Positions 12,417-24,515 of a stretch of DNA of 64,000 bases are shown one piece after another. Each line of letters starts with the position of its first letter. Position 1 is the first letter of the stretch. This DNA comes from Cymodocea nodosa (lineage: Eukaryota > Streptophyta > Magnoliopsida > Alismatales > Cymodoceaceae): positions 7,274,001-7,338,000 of the forward strand of contig CM072343.1 of NCBI GenBank assembly GCA_036874045.1. The letters are read 5' to 3'. Both the position numbers and the translations under genes were made by a program. The notes under the pieces were generated by a model. That model did not search any database and was not told where the DNA came from. It was given only the letters and a program-made list of their open reading frames with translations.

Positions 12417-12424
12417 TTATTTAT
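12417..12424 (+). promoter_or_regulatory. TATA-like site ahead of H third ORF
   Basis: tatttata about 100 bases before the ATG at 12521. The equivalent place in E (minus strand, near 41325) reads tatttaaa, and copia third ORFs have ctatttaaac about 90 bases before their ATG. A core promoter is inferred only from position and conservation. Confidence 0.35.
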
Positions 12425-12520
12425 ACTAAAACTTAGGATTTGGGGGCACTATCCGCAGAATCATTTAGAACTTAGAATAGTAGAGATCAAAGTGATTTTG
12501 TTTCATTTTGTAACTCCACG

Positions 12521-13995
12521 ATGACAAAGATGACACCAGAATTCTAGGAGGATGTAGTTGACACGATAGAATTTCTTAAAGAATCAGAAGAATGGCACAC
12601 AAGGCAGAAGATCAGGAATACGACGAGGGAAAAAGAGCTACAAAAGGTAGAATCTGACCTTTTCTACTAGAGAAAAGTTTTAGTAGATTTAGGCATAAAA
12701 ATACCTCAGATTATGGAAATGAGAATCAAAGTGGCAATGGAAGTTGTTGTAAACAGAGAAAGGAGAATCAGACCAAATAATGAAGTTGCCTTAGAGCTAA
12801 TCCAATGCAAGGCTAGATTATGATTTTTGCGAGAAATTGCTGGTTGTGCAAGGGGTGAAATTAGGCAGCAACAATAGAGGAAAGGAAATGAAGAACAAGC
12901 AACTGAAGAACAACAGGAACCGACTACTGAAAGACCTATCTCTAAGGAACAGTAGACAGGACCATCCATTCCATCGCCAAGGCCGTTAGAAAGAGCAACA
13001 TTTTTGGGGCCATCAACAATAGAGGAATGGAAAGAATTTGTAGAGTTGGTGAAAGTTGCCAAGAGCCAAGGAAATTCTGAAGATATGGCTATAGTAAAAT
13101 CTCATTTACTTTATGATGCACTCTGCAGGAAAAGGGCCGAAGATAAGTTGAAGGCCCAATACAAAATTAAAGTTGAATAGTATTAGGAAGCAGCTAGATC
13201 AATGGCTACAAGAGAAGCTAAAGCTGATCCTTTGAGACCAGCAATTATAGAAAAAGTTAAATAGGAAGAGCCTGTACTTGTGGCTCGAGGGCCTGTAGAG
13301 CCTATTTTTGTAGATTTAATCTTAGAAGAAGAAGAGGAAGATTAGGCACAGTTAATTAGAAGAAGGAAAGGAAAAGAGATAATGCTTGAACATCAAGACG
13401 AGATTAAATCTGAAATGCAAATATCAGTAGGGCCTGTAGAGCAAATTTTTGTAAACCTGCTATCTAGTTCTAAGGAGTAGGAGCAACAGCAGCAAGAGCA
13501 AAGAGGAGAAGGAAAACAGGCTGAAATTAATCTGCAGCCTGTACAAACAGAAAGTAGGGTAGAAGCTGATTTGCCTGTGACTCCATCCCAATCTGCCATA
13601 GGATCAGAAAGAACAGTGACAATGCAGATTTGTAGTCAGGAGGAAGAAGAAAGAGAAGAAGCTGAACAAGTACTTATTGAACAAGAAAGGAATAACTCGA
13701 CAGATTCCATTAAAGAGGGAGAAACTCTTCAGCAATTAATTGAAAGAATTCAAGATAGAGTGGAGAGTTCTGCCAGCTCTCCACCATAGACAAAAGCAGA
13801 AGCAAAAATACAAGAATCTCTAGAGCATTCCCAGCCAATTCAAGTTCAGCACATGGAAGAAGAAATTCAAGAACAAACCCCTCTAGAGTAACAAATTCAA
13901 ATTCCTGATCTAACTGAAGTAATAGTTTTGAATGAAGTATACTTTTGGAGTCAGGAAATATATAATAAATATCAAGAGATTAGGGGTTATGATAT
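12521..13995 (+). pseudogene. Gypsy H third ORF, N-terminal part (decayed)
   Basis: Reads from ATG 12521 with numerous stops. It opens with a short segment ending in an early TAG that E shares at the same place. A charged helical region follows, then a Glu/Gln/Pro-rich stretch, a conserved EEWKEFVELVKVA block near 13020, two copies of a PVE.IFV.L motif (near 13300 and 13435) and an acidic Gln-rich tail. The order (basic/helical, acidic low-complexity, globular domain) mirrors the copia third ORF. The ORF continues after solo LTR S1. Confidence 0.7.
13961..13995 (+). repeat. 35-bp direct repeat, left copy, flanking S1
   Basis: Identical to 16139-16173 on the other side of the solo LTR. Both copies encode the same NKYQEIRGYD stretch of the H third ORF, so the segment was duplicated when S1 arrived or during its reduction to a solo LTR. 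Confidence 0.85.
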
Positions 13996-16142
13996 TGTAA
14001 AGTATCAATTTGTGCATTTTATATATGTTAATTCATGCATGTTAAGGATTATAAGTCATCATTGTATATGTTATGAAAGATTACATGAAAATCATATTTT
14101 TAGACATATGCATGAATTAGGGATTAAATAGTTGATAATGTACAAATTTATCCTTTATCAATTAAACACCTAGTCAATAGCCCTTGTACTAGACATAATT
14201 CTTATAATTCTTCAATGTATGACTTTATATACATTGTATGATTGCCAAACCACTTAAATATGATGTTAAACTAAAGAACTTTAAGTAATTCATGTATGTA
14301 CATGTGAAAAAGTTGTAGACCAAAACCTTCCTAATTTGGCAACTTTCCATATATGGCAACTCATGCATGCATGTATACTATATTTGCATCATATGATTTA
14401 TATTCAATGTATATGTGCATCCAACTTGGTTTTGAGTTTTATAGGTCAATAAATCATGAAATCAAGGTGGATCAAAGAGGAGAAAAACGTGGGTCATTGG
14501 ATGCAACTTATTGGAGCTCAAGCAACAAAAGCCTAGAGTATTTAAAGTGTTTGACCACTCAATTGTAGGCTATCTCCTCCTCTTCCAACACATTGTAGCT
14601 GGCAGTTCCAGCCATTCTAGCATCTTCATCTGGAAAGTCCCATCTTCCCCTTGATCTTGAACAAGCTCCCTTCAAGAATGGTGAGCTTTGGCGTCTTCCA
14701 CTCCTCCTAGAAGACACCTTCTCTTCAATTCAGACGACCATACGCTAGGATATCCTTGGGCGTTCATCTTATGGATTGGGAGGCTCGTGTGACTGATTTG
14801 TAGTGGAGCAAAAGGTTAGGATCTTCAGGGTTGAGTCATCAGAAGCACCATTCTTAGATGTGGAAGCCAAAGTTGTGGGTCTTGGAGGCAAGATCTTGAG
14901 GACGTGCACCATTCTTCTTCAAGGCAACCCTAGAAGCTTCACTTGGACATGCTACAGGTGGTGACAACCCTGTGGAGCATCAATTTAAAGGACTTTGGGG
15001 AGTCATTGCTTGAAGAAACGTGGAAAATTAAAAGGTATGATGGAAAGGAGAGATCCTCATACTAGTTTTCATGTTTTACAATTTTATATGTATGAGTATA
15101 GTTTGAGTATGTGGAAGAACAAAATTCTATGCATAAATCTTTGTTTCAAATGTTCTAAATTAAATATTATATATATTTTTGATGTTAATTGATATAAGAA
15201 TTGAGTTCATATCATATGTTTCGTGTGAATGATGGTGATGGTATAAATTGTGAAGGCAATTTTCCATTTCTTAGATGGCCAGAATGTTAGTAGCTTTTCT
15301 TCGAATTGTATGCACTTGTTCGTCATCTCTAAATTCCATTTTTTGTTTCTTTTTGTAAGTATAATGAGTGTAGAACAATTTTACAAAGTTTTAGAATTTT
15401 TTAGAATGTTTTTCGAAGTTTGTCGATTTTATTTTGTGAAGGTATCAGTGGTTTTGAGTCTCTGTTGAGTGCTAGTTTTGAGCTCGACGCCTGTGCTATG
15501 CTTGCATCGTGTATTTTGTGGAATTCAATTATGTAAATTTTCCTTGTTAGTGTAACGGATCTACTTTCAAGGTGCACTTATTTCGTAGCATTTCATGAAG
15601 ATTTGACGGAGATTTGATTTTTGAACCGAAGGTGCGTTTTTGGAAAGTTTCCATAATCATCTGCGCCCCTTTCTTAAATAAGATATTTCCAGCATTTTAA
15701 TTTGTGTTAATCCACGAAATCATTGCCATTTGAAAAATATTCCGAGGATCCTTCCAACCGTTATTTATTCTAGATTTTTAAACGTTCAAGTTGGAAGTTA
15801 TTGGAGTTAAAAGTTGAGCATAAATTATGTAATTTCCGGATTAGTACTCATTGATTTCTTAAATATCTTATCATAACTAATTGGATTTTGGGGTAATCTT
15901 ATAAACTTTAATTGTGCTACAAATTTTGTATATTAATATTAAGTAATTAGAGTTTAATTATGAGTTAGTTTAATGTGGATATTTAATTGGATAATCATTT
16001 TAATAAATTTATTTAAGACAAACTCCTTGTGGATTCGACCCGTACTTGCACATGCTTATTACAATGGGTACCGTGTGCTTGTGGTTATAAATGTAAAATT
16101 TGCGCTTTTGTCGTTAATTTAACAACACATAAAAGCATTATA
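13996..16142 (+). repeat. Solo LTR S1 (gypsy-type, TGTAA...)
   Basis: Starts TGTAAAGTATC and is collinear with S2 (58561-60750) throughout. Near its end is the gypsy-type LTR block reading tgtggattcgaccc followed by acttgcacatgc (about 16030-16055). A TATA-like tatttaaag near 14538 is followed by a more GC-rich pyrimidine-rich leader from about 14570. No primer site or coding region adjoins it, so it is a solo LTR. Its last bases (ttata) differ from the ttaca end of S2. Confidence 0.8.
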
Positions 16143-16173
16143 ATAAATATCAAGAGATTAGGGGTTATGATAT
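16139..16173 (+). repeat. 35-bp direct repeat, right copy, flanking S1
   Basis: Identical to 13961-13995. It overlaps the last four bases assigned to S1 by comparison with S2, so 31 bases are unambiguously outside the LTR. Confidence 0.85.
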
Positions 16174-16915
16174 CATATATAGTAGACCAATAAATTGGGA
16201 TGGTATGTAGGAAATTAAAGAATTATTTGATTTCCAAGGTCTACTGCAATTTATTTCTCATTAGAGAGGGCATGTAGTATATGAAAATCTAGTGCCTTGC
16301 TTTTATGCCAATTTGAGACAAGAAGAAAGTGGATTAATTTCCAACATGGAGCAAGCTGATGTACAGATAATACCAGAGCTTCTCCACAATATTTTCGGAT
16401 TGAGAAATGAAGGGAAAGAAATTTTGGAAAGCACAACTACCGTTAAGTGGACAGAACAAGAAATCAAGGACAGTTTAGCTATCAATTCTAGTGTGCCATT
16501 ATTAATTAGACTGAAGTACTTAAATGGTAAAGTACACATGATAGCTAACATTTTGATTAAAAATGTCTACCAATGACAAGGCCATGATATTGAATTAAGT
16601 TAGTTTGTCAAATGGGCCCCATATGTAGTTGTGAATAGAATCCAAGTTAACTGGTGTCAAGTCTTCCTGTCCAAGATAAAATCTACAAAGAAGAAATTAT
16701 TTTATGGAAATTTGATACCTATATTGATGGTGAACTGTATTGACTTCATGAGATGGACATCTAAAAGGATAAGATCAAGAGCCATTTCAGTGAAGGAATA
16801 CAGAAACTACAATGTTGCAACTACTGAAGTATTTGTACCTTTTGGAGACATTGGAGTTGTAGATCGGATAAATCAATTAGAACAACAATTAGAAAAACTC
16901 CAGAAGGAAGTAGAT
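16143..16915 (+). pseudogene. Gypsy H third ORF, C-terminal domain (decayed)
   Basis: Continues the H ORF after S1. Recognisable blocks match the copia third ORF in order: KELFDFQGLLQF, then CFYANLR, PELLHNIFGLRNEG, NRIQVNW, KKLFYG and a SVKEY block, ending in a leucine-heptad helix near 16865. Copia counterparts read RDLFEFQGL, AFYSNLV, PELIFEVLGLKNE, NRIQINW, KLFYG and SVKDL. In-frame stops occur at 16208, 16261 and 16574. The 3' end is cut by the LTR of copia G at 16916. Confidence 0.75.
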
Positions 16916-18134
16916 TGTTAGGAATTTTGTTTTGATGATGAATGTTTTATTAAAGTTTTTAAATAAGTCTAAATAATATTTTCTAAGTATAATAGTCACG
17001 TAATTAAATGTTGACCAATTATAGGAAAGTTTCATTTAAAATTTTGAATTGTTAACTTTCGAATAGTTAAAGTTTTCGAATAGTTAGCATTTCACAGTTA
17101 AACTTTCGGATAGTTAACATTTCGATTTAGTTGAAAAGTTATGTTAAAAACTCATATAGTTAAGTTATCTACACGTGTGTTTTTAATGTTTTAAGTTGTC
17201 ACATGTTTTCCATGTGCGTTTGTTAATGAAAATCGAAGAGTTAGATAACTGTTCGAGTTTTAATACGCATGGATAGATAACTGTTCAAGTTTTATAAAAT
17301 GACTAACGAACAGATAAGTTTGCTATGTTCAGTCACGTGTTTTGCAGGTGTAAAAACTCGAAGAGTTACAGATAAGTGTTTGAGTTTTTACAAGACTTAA
17401 AGGATAAGTGTTCGACTAAAATAAAGACTTAGAAGATATTCCACAAAACTCTAGGAAGATAAAGTTTCGGTGAATCTACGAGTGGAGATCGTGGAAATTC
17501 AAAATGATAGTGGAGAAAGTGGAAAATTCAAAAAGATAGTAATTTGAATGAAAGAAAAAATTAGTATGTGGATTATAGATTAAGTGGATGAACATGCTGA
17601 ATGTGAAGACAGAGTTCGACTACTAATAGAGAGTATGAGCTACATTACATCAAAGGATCCCAATCTCAAAACTAAGTCTAAATATTCAATCTGGATCCCT
17701 AACTAAAAAGTTAAGTTTGAATATTCATATTCAGAAAAATTCTCCAACATCAGAAGAAGTTCAAAATTCCAAGCAATTTCAGAAAAAGAGTTGCAAACAC
17801 AAGAAGTCTGGAAATTCGACAACTGGAGAAGAAGAGATACAGAAGTTGAGCAAAAGGAAGGAAAGGAGCTATGTGCATAAAGATCAGATTTTATACAATT
17901 CAAAATTAGTTTTGAATAAGGACTTCATTTTCTATTTGAATTGTATGTCGGACATTACTGTATCAAAACCGTCAAGAAGGGAATTGAGTTGAAAAGATAT
18001 TGTAAATTCTGTCTTTAAAGTTTATAAAGAATAGAATTTTATTTACGAGAGTTTTGTGCTCTTATTTTATCTGTTGGTAATTTAATTACTAAAGACATAA
18101 TTCACCCCCCCTCTTGTGATACAATGATCCTACA
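16916..18134 (+). repeat. 5' LTR of copia G
   Basis: Starts TGTTAGGAATTTTG and ends gatcctaca, 1219 bp. It shares the opening attttgttttgatgatg and the closing cacccccc...tcttgtg...gatcctaca with the A/B/C LTRs. The middle differs: it uses GAATAGTTA and GAAGAGTTA/AGATAAGTGTTCGAG-type repeats near 17040-17420. Confidence 0.88.
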
Positions 18135-18136
18135 AC

Positions 18137-18149
18137 TGGTATCAAAGCA
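18137..18149 (+). promoter_or_regulatory. Primer binding site of copia G
   Basis: tggtatcaaagca, two bases after the LTR. It matches the initiator-methionine tRNA 3' end except for one G-to-A change (tggtatcagagc in B and C). Confidence 0.85.
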
Positions 18150-18229
18150 CTTTATCTTAATTAAGAGCTTTCATTTCTCTATTTAGGAATCAATTTTTCC
18201 TATCATTTACTTAGGATCATCTGTTTAAA

Positions 18230-19290
18230 ATGGATAATACTGAAATTTTAGTTATGACTGAAGGACAGACCACTAATCGTCCTCCTATGTTCAAATGTAG
18301 CAATTATGACTACTAGAAATATAGGATGAAAGTATTCTTTTAGTTAATTGATTTCAAACTATGGCATATAATTAGCAATCCTATAGTGTTAGTTACGACT
18401 CCATATGATACTTGGAGCGAATGACACTGAATGCTAAAGGTTTAAACATCTTGTTTTGTGCTTTATCTCATGATCAATTTAACAAAGTTTCTGCATATCA
18501 AACTGCATATGAGATATGGCCTGCATTAGAAGTTGCCAACAAAGGTACTAACCAGGTCAAGGAATCTAAGATTAATATGTTAGTACATAAATATGAGCTT
18601 TATAAATGTACGAAAATGAATGTATCTTTGATATTTTTTTCCATTTTCTTGAGATTGTAAATTCATTAAAATCTTTAGGCAACAAATTCGAGGAAAAAGA
18701 CTTGGTAAGAAAGATCCTTAGATCTTTAACTAAAATTTGGGCTCAAAAGACAACATCTATTGAAGAGTTCAAATATTTAAATACATATACTCTCGATGAT
18801 CTTATAGGCAATCTGACAGCCTATGAAGTACAACATTTAGATCCAAAAGCGAAGAATCCTAGAAAGGATCTAGCTTTTGAGGCTGATAAAGTCTCAAAGG
18901 TCACTAGTGATTCTCACGATGATTTACTGTTGTTGACTGGAAAATTTAAAAATCTATTGAAGAAACGTAGGAACTTCAAGTCAACAAAGACATTTGGAGA
19001 TATGGAGAAGAAGTCATTCTTGAAAGACAAAATCATATGCTACAAGTGCAACAGGCCGGGTCACTTTCAAACTAATTGTCCTTTCAACAAAGATAAAAAG
19101 AATTCGAGGAGAAATTATAGGAATAAGAAATTCAAAAAGGGAAGGGAACTTAAAGTGACATGCGATGACTCTTCAGCTTCATAAAGTGAAGAAACAAAGG
19201 ATTCAACATCGGACAATGAATCTTCATCAACATCAGATTCAGAAGAAAATCTGGCAAACGTATGCTTCATGGAAAAATCTAGTGAGGTAC
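18230..19290 (+). pseudogene. gag: Copia G gag, decayed
   Basis: ATG at 18230 opens a Gag resembling A-C, with a zinc knuckle CYKCNRPGHFQTNC at 18038+1000 (19038-19079) and an acidic Ser-rich tail to about 19290. TAG stops near 18316 and 18343, a short deletion near 18418 and a frame change near 18610 break it. As in A and B, gag runs straight into the protease without the coiled-coil segment found in C. Confidence 0.85.
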
Positions 19291-22200
19291 ACAAATCAAA
19301 ATGGATAATGGACAGTGGAGCATCCAACCACATGACTGGAGATATATGATTACTTACAAAAGTAACAAAGACCAAGAATGGACAAGTTACCTTTGGAAAT
19401 AAAAGCAAAACAAATATCCTTGGGTCTGGCAAGGTTCAGGTAACTAAAAAATGTTTTATAAATGATGTCTTATTAGTGGAAAACTTAGGTTTTAATTTAT
19501 TGAGTTTTCCTGTTTTAATAAAGTTTTATAGAGTAATTTTTGAAAAAGATTCCTATAAAATTATGGACATGTCTACAAACGAAATTTTATTCACTACATA
19601 CAATAAATGATCCGTTTGTATTTTGAATTTGCCTTCTGATATTATTAAAGACAATGCTTGCTTAATTGCAAAATCAGATGAAGTTATTTTATGGCATAGA
19701 AGGCTAGGACACTTAAACTTAAAATTATTACAAAAGCTATCTAAAAAGAATCTAGTTAGAGGTTTACCTAGTATTAAGTACTCGAAAGAGTTTATGTGTG
19801 ATGCATGTCAACTAAGTAAATTACATAAAGCATCCTTTAAAGTTTAAATAAAATAACAAGCAAAAGAGTTTTAGAACTAGTGCTTATGAATTTATTTGGA
19901 CCAACTAGGACAACCAGTCTAGGAGGTAAACATTATGCTTTTGTACTAGTTGATGACTATTCTAGGTTTACTTGGGTTTATTTTCTAGCTAATAAAACTA
20001 AAGTTTTTGAAATATTTAAGATATTCTGTAATAAAGTTTAGAATGAGCAAAATGTTAAAATTCAAAAACTTAGGAGTGATCATGGTACAGAATTTGATAA
20101 TGATCAAATGGACACCTTTTGTGAAGAATTAGACATAGATCATAGGTACTCATTTCGAAGAGCTCCTTCACAAAATAGAATAGTAGAATGAAAAAATAGA
20201 TCACTTTAAGAAATGTCCAGAACCATGTTAAATGAAAATAAGTTACCCCTATCTCTCTAGGTAGAAGTAGTTCATACAACATGTTATGTTATAAATAGAG
20301 TACATCTAAGACCAATTTTGGATAAAACTCCTTATGAGATATGGTATAACAGGGTTCCCAAAATAAGTTATTTAAAACCCTTTGGTTGCAAGTGTTTTAT
20401 TTTAAACATTAAGGAACGTAGAGACAAATTTAGAGCCAAATCAGATGAGAGTATTTTTGTTGGTTATTCCATTAGAAGTAACGCATATAGAGTATATAAC
20501 AAATCAACAAAAACCAATGAGGAAACTCTACATGTGAAATTTCATGAAAATTCTTATTTGGATTTTAGACATGCTGAAAACTTTAATTCAGAAATTCTCC
20601 CAGAAATAGTACCAAATGATGTTGACAAAGAAATTGAGAGATTATTTGACGGAATAAGAAATATAAACTTAAATGATGAAGATTTAGAAGAAAATAATGT
20701 CATACCTATAGAAAATGTGGAACAACATAGAAATTGACATTATGCTTCATCTTATCCTATTAATCAGATAATAGGTGATCCTAATCAAGGAGTTAGGACT
20801 AGGTCATCAATAATCAACATTTGTGGTGCTTATTCATTTGTTTCCTTACTAGAACCTAAGAAAATTGAAGATGCCTTAGAAGATGAATTTTGGTATTTAA
20901 CTATGCAAGATGAGCTAAATCAATTTATAAGAAATGAGGTATGGGATCTAGTTCCACCACCTAAAAATCATTTCATAATTGGAACAAGGTGGGTATTTAG
21001 AAACAAAGTTGATCAGGATGGACATATAGTTAAAAATAAAGCTAGGTTAGTTGCTCAAGGTTACAAGCAAGAGGAAGTAATTGACTATGATGAAACTTTT
21101 GCTCCTATTGCTAGACTAGAATCAATACGAATTTTGTTAGCATATGCTTGTTATATGGGTTTCAAATTATATCAAATGGATGTTAAGACTACTTTTTTAA
21201 TTGGATATATAAAAGAAGAAGTTTATGTAAAACAACCTCCAGGTTTTGAAGATTCAAAACATCTTGAGTACGTTTACAAGCTTAAGAAGGCACTATATGG
21301 CCTTAAACAAGCCCCTAGGTCTTGGTATGAGAGATTATCTAAATTTCTTATGGAAAAGAGGTATTCTATGGGAAAGGCAGATAACACTCTTTTTATCAAG
21401 AAGGTCGAAAAAGATATATTGGTAGTTTAAATCTATGTAGATGACATCATATTTGGAGCAACAAATGATAAATTAGTTGAGTCTTTTTCGAAAGACATGA
21501 CTAATCAATTTGAAATGAGTATGATGGGTGAACTATCATTTTTCCTAGGCTTACAAATTAAGTAGTTGGATCAGGGTACTTTAATTTCACAAGTGAAATA
21601 TACTCGAGATTTATTAAAGAGGTTTGGTTTAGACAACACTAAAACAAAGAATACACTAATGAGTACTATCACTAAGTTGGATAAAGATGACTCTAGAAAA
21701 ACTGTAGATATAAAATAATATAGAAGTATGATTGGTTCATTACTTTATTTAACAACTAACCAACTAGATATTATGTTTAGTGTGTGTACTTGTGCTAGAT
21801 ATCAATCTAATCCTAAAGAATCACACCTACTTGCTATTAAACAAATTTTTAAATATCTATTAGGAACCATCAATTTCAGATTGTTTGACTTTAAACAAAG
21901 TTCTTTAAATTTAATAGGTTATAATGATGTTGATTTCACAAGATGTAAGTCTGAAAGAAAAAGCACCAGTGGCACATGTCAATTATTAGGAAATTCTTTA
22001 GTGTCATGGTTTAGCAAAAAGCAAAATTGTGTAGCATTATCTACAACTAAAGCTGAATATATAGCTACTGCACTTTGTTGTGCTCAAATCCTATGGATCA
22101 GACAAACTTTAAAAGATTTTAATTTAGCCTATGAACCAACTAAGATTTTCTATGATAGTAGTTCTACAATAAGTTTGTATAAATATCCTATTTTACATTC

Positions 22201-22384
22201 ACGAGCTAAACATATAGAAGTTTGACATCATTTTCTAAGGGATATTGTTATAAAAGGAAAAATAGTATTAAATTTTGTTCCTACCATAGAACAATTAGCA
22301 GATCTATTTACCAAACCCTTAGATGAGAATACCTTTTCAAAATTACGATTAGAACTTGGTATCTGTAGGTTATTTGATGTTTAA
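19291..22384 (+). pseudogene. pol: Copia G pol, heavily decayed
   Basis: Protease motif DSGASNHMTG near 19312-19341; LWHRRLGH integrase zinc region near 19690; integrase core near 19880-20230; RT with QMDVK near 21174 and YVDDIIFG near 21434; RNase H to the TAA at 22382-22384. Many stops are present, for example near 20039, 20190, 20209, 20260, 20735, 21428, 21563 and 22223. It is the most decayed pol in the window, consistent with G being older than B, which interrupts it. Confidence 0.88.
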
Positions 22385-22590
22385 ATTGTCATATTCATTG
22401 CATAACATTTTGGTTTGTTAGAAGGTAGTTTTAGAATTTAATTTCTTTATTATCAAAAAAAAATATCTATTTTCGAATTACTATTTTCTAGTAGTTAAGA
22501 ATTTATGAAATTCTAATTTTTATTGAAGTCAATTTACTTAAGAAAAATTCAGAAAAGGTTACTTAAGGAAAGTTAATTTGATTCAATATG
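22385..22590 (+). other. Stub of copia G post-pol region
   Basis: About 200 AT-rich bases after the G pol stop, ending at the B LTR. No gene. The family's expected third ORF, tract and 3' LTR have been displaced or lost. Confidence 0.7.
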
Positions 22591-24315
22591 TGTTGAGTAT
22601 TTTGTTTTGATGATGTGTGCTGAATGAAAATAATCATATTTGCTCAATTACTATTGCTTGTGAAAAGAAATTAAAATCATCAATTAATACAGAAAAAGCT
22701 TAATGACATAAATACTTGTCTGTATTGGATCTGAAGTTAATAACTAGTTGTTTCGTTGCATTAATTTCTCATTTAACTAAATGTTAAGTTAACATGTGTT
22801 TTTATTGAAAAGCATGATATGTTTTAAAGTTATATCTTCTGTATCATGAACAGTGCACGTTTAGACAACTCATTAAGTTAGAGTTTTGTTTGTATAGAGG
22901 TCACATGAGAACTTGTTAAGTTAGAGTCTTAAAGGTTAAAATAGGTCACGCGAGAACTTGTTAAGTTAGTGAGTAAAATAAGAGACGAACTCGTTAAGTT
23001 AGTGTTATACACGTGGTGAAATTATAAGTTACGAATGTTATATTGTATCACGTGAGGTGCACATGTTTAACTCGTTAAGTTAGCATAACTAAACGCATTG
23101 AGTTGCTATATTGAACACTAAGGCAATGTGTTAGGTTAGCGTTATAAACTTAAGTTGTTAGTTTTGCACGTGGTAAAATTCTTATTATAAAAACATTTGT
23201 TTATTGTTGAATCGGTGAGTTAAAGTTTTTCAGAGACTTACAACTGTAGCTATCCGAAACTTAAATTGTTTTCGGTGAGTTATCGTTTAACCTTCCGAAA
23301 GAAAGGTTAAGCTGGTTCGTTGAGTTAGCGTAACACCACAGACTTAGTTCGTTGAGTTAGCTACAGTACTTGTCACGTAAAATGGCACATGAGGAACTCG
23401 TTAAGTTAGAAACGTTAAGTTATATATATATATACTTGTGTTACTTGTTTAGTTAACATTAAAGTAACGACTTCTTATTACACTTGATGGAAATTTTCTT
23501 TTGGACGAGAAAGTTTATTTTGCAAGAAATTTTTCAGAGATCCGGGACTGATGATTAAAGAAAAATTTGAAATGTAAACGTGGGTCAGAATGTTTGTATT
23601 TCGATGAAGGAAAAAGAAAAGATGTGAAGAAGTGGAAAACTGGTAGTTGTTAAATGTGAAGGATATGCATGAAGTGAAGATACAGTATAAAAGGCATAGA
23701 GTTCTCGTTAATCAAATTATCCTTGCACACAAAATGAAAAATCTTTTCAAGGATCAAACTATCCCTGCACACCAAAAGAAAAATCTTTTTCAGGGATCAA
23801 AAACACTCTTCGAGGAAAATCTCTCAGGTGGAAGAAAATTCAATGAAGTAGAAAAAGGTAAGATATATGTCATTGAAGATTTGAAGTATCACGTAGAAGA
23901 AAATTCAGTGAAGCAGACAAAGGTATTATTTATGTCACTGAAGATTTAAAGTATCAGAAGAAAGCAGATTTGGTGAAGCAGAGAAAGACAAGATATTTGT
24001 CACTAAAGAATTGCTAAAGAAGAAAAGATGAAGAAGAAAGATCTCAAATAGGGAGAAATGTTTTAAATTCCGCAAATTAGTTTTCTCTATTTGTAGTTAT
24101 GAAATTGTTTAGATGATACATGGTATCGAGATATAATTGTATCTACAATTTCTGAGGAGAATTGAATTGTATATTATAATTGAAACCTTGAATAAAAATG
24201 ATTTTATGAAAACAATGTCTCAACTTGTTTTTGAGTTTTAAAGTTTCAATTATATTTCAGAAAATATTGAAAATACACAATTCACCCCCCTCTTGTGTAG
24301 CCATACGATCCTACA
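22591..24315 (+). repeat. 5' LTR of copia B
   Basis: TGTTGAGTA ... gatcctaca, 1725 bp. It has the same CTCGTTAAGTTAG array as the other LTRs. At about 23205-23315 it carries a CGGTGAGTTA/TATCCGAAA module that A and C lack but F has at about 62640-62830. TATA box (tatatatata) near 23422. Confidence 0.92.
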
Positions 24316-24317
24316 AG

Positions 24318-24330
24318 TGGTATCAGAGCT
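24318..24330 (+). promoter_or_regulatory. Primer binding site of copia B
   Basis: tggtatcagagct, two bases after the LTR, complementary to the 3' end of plant initiator-methionine tRNA. It is the start point of minus-strand DNA synthesis. Confidence 0.93.
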
Positions 24331-24515
24331 TTGTTAATAATCTTTGATATAAAATCGATACCAACTTATTAAAAATCATTGCTTATTCTACCTTCCTTGT
24401 TTTTAAACAGAAATTAATATCTGAGCATACGCTTAACTTTCTTGATTTAAGGCTCATGTTGTTTTAAAGTTTTTAGACTGTTTAAAATCAAATAGGTTGA
24501 AAAATCTAAGGTAAG

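Larger units (their letters stand above)
12051..16915 (+). mobile_element. Gypsy remnant H (3' part: spacer plus third ORF)
   Basis: Plus-strand counterpart of the 3' part of minus-strand element E. The spacer at 12180-12520 matches the reverse complement of 41215-41540. The ORF starting at 12521 matches E's ORF down from 41219. No gag, pol or LTR of this copy remains here. It is interrupted by solo LTR S1 and truncated on the right by the LTR of copia G. Confidence 0.72.
16916..22590 (+). mobile_element. Copia element G (sister family), truncated by B
   Basis: 5' LTR, primer site, gag and pol of a copia element related to A/B/C but clearly diverged, with a shorter LTR of different sequence. 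It inserted into the H third ORF. Its post-pol region is cut at 22590 by the 5' LTR of B, and the rest of G is not visible in the window. Confidence 0.88.

Noticed and set aside
14353-15468. Short plus-strand frames inside solo LTR S1
   Set aside because: Not conserved in the collinear S2; they lie in LTR leader sequence.
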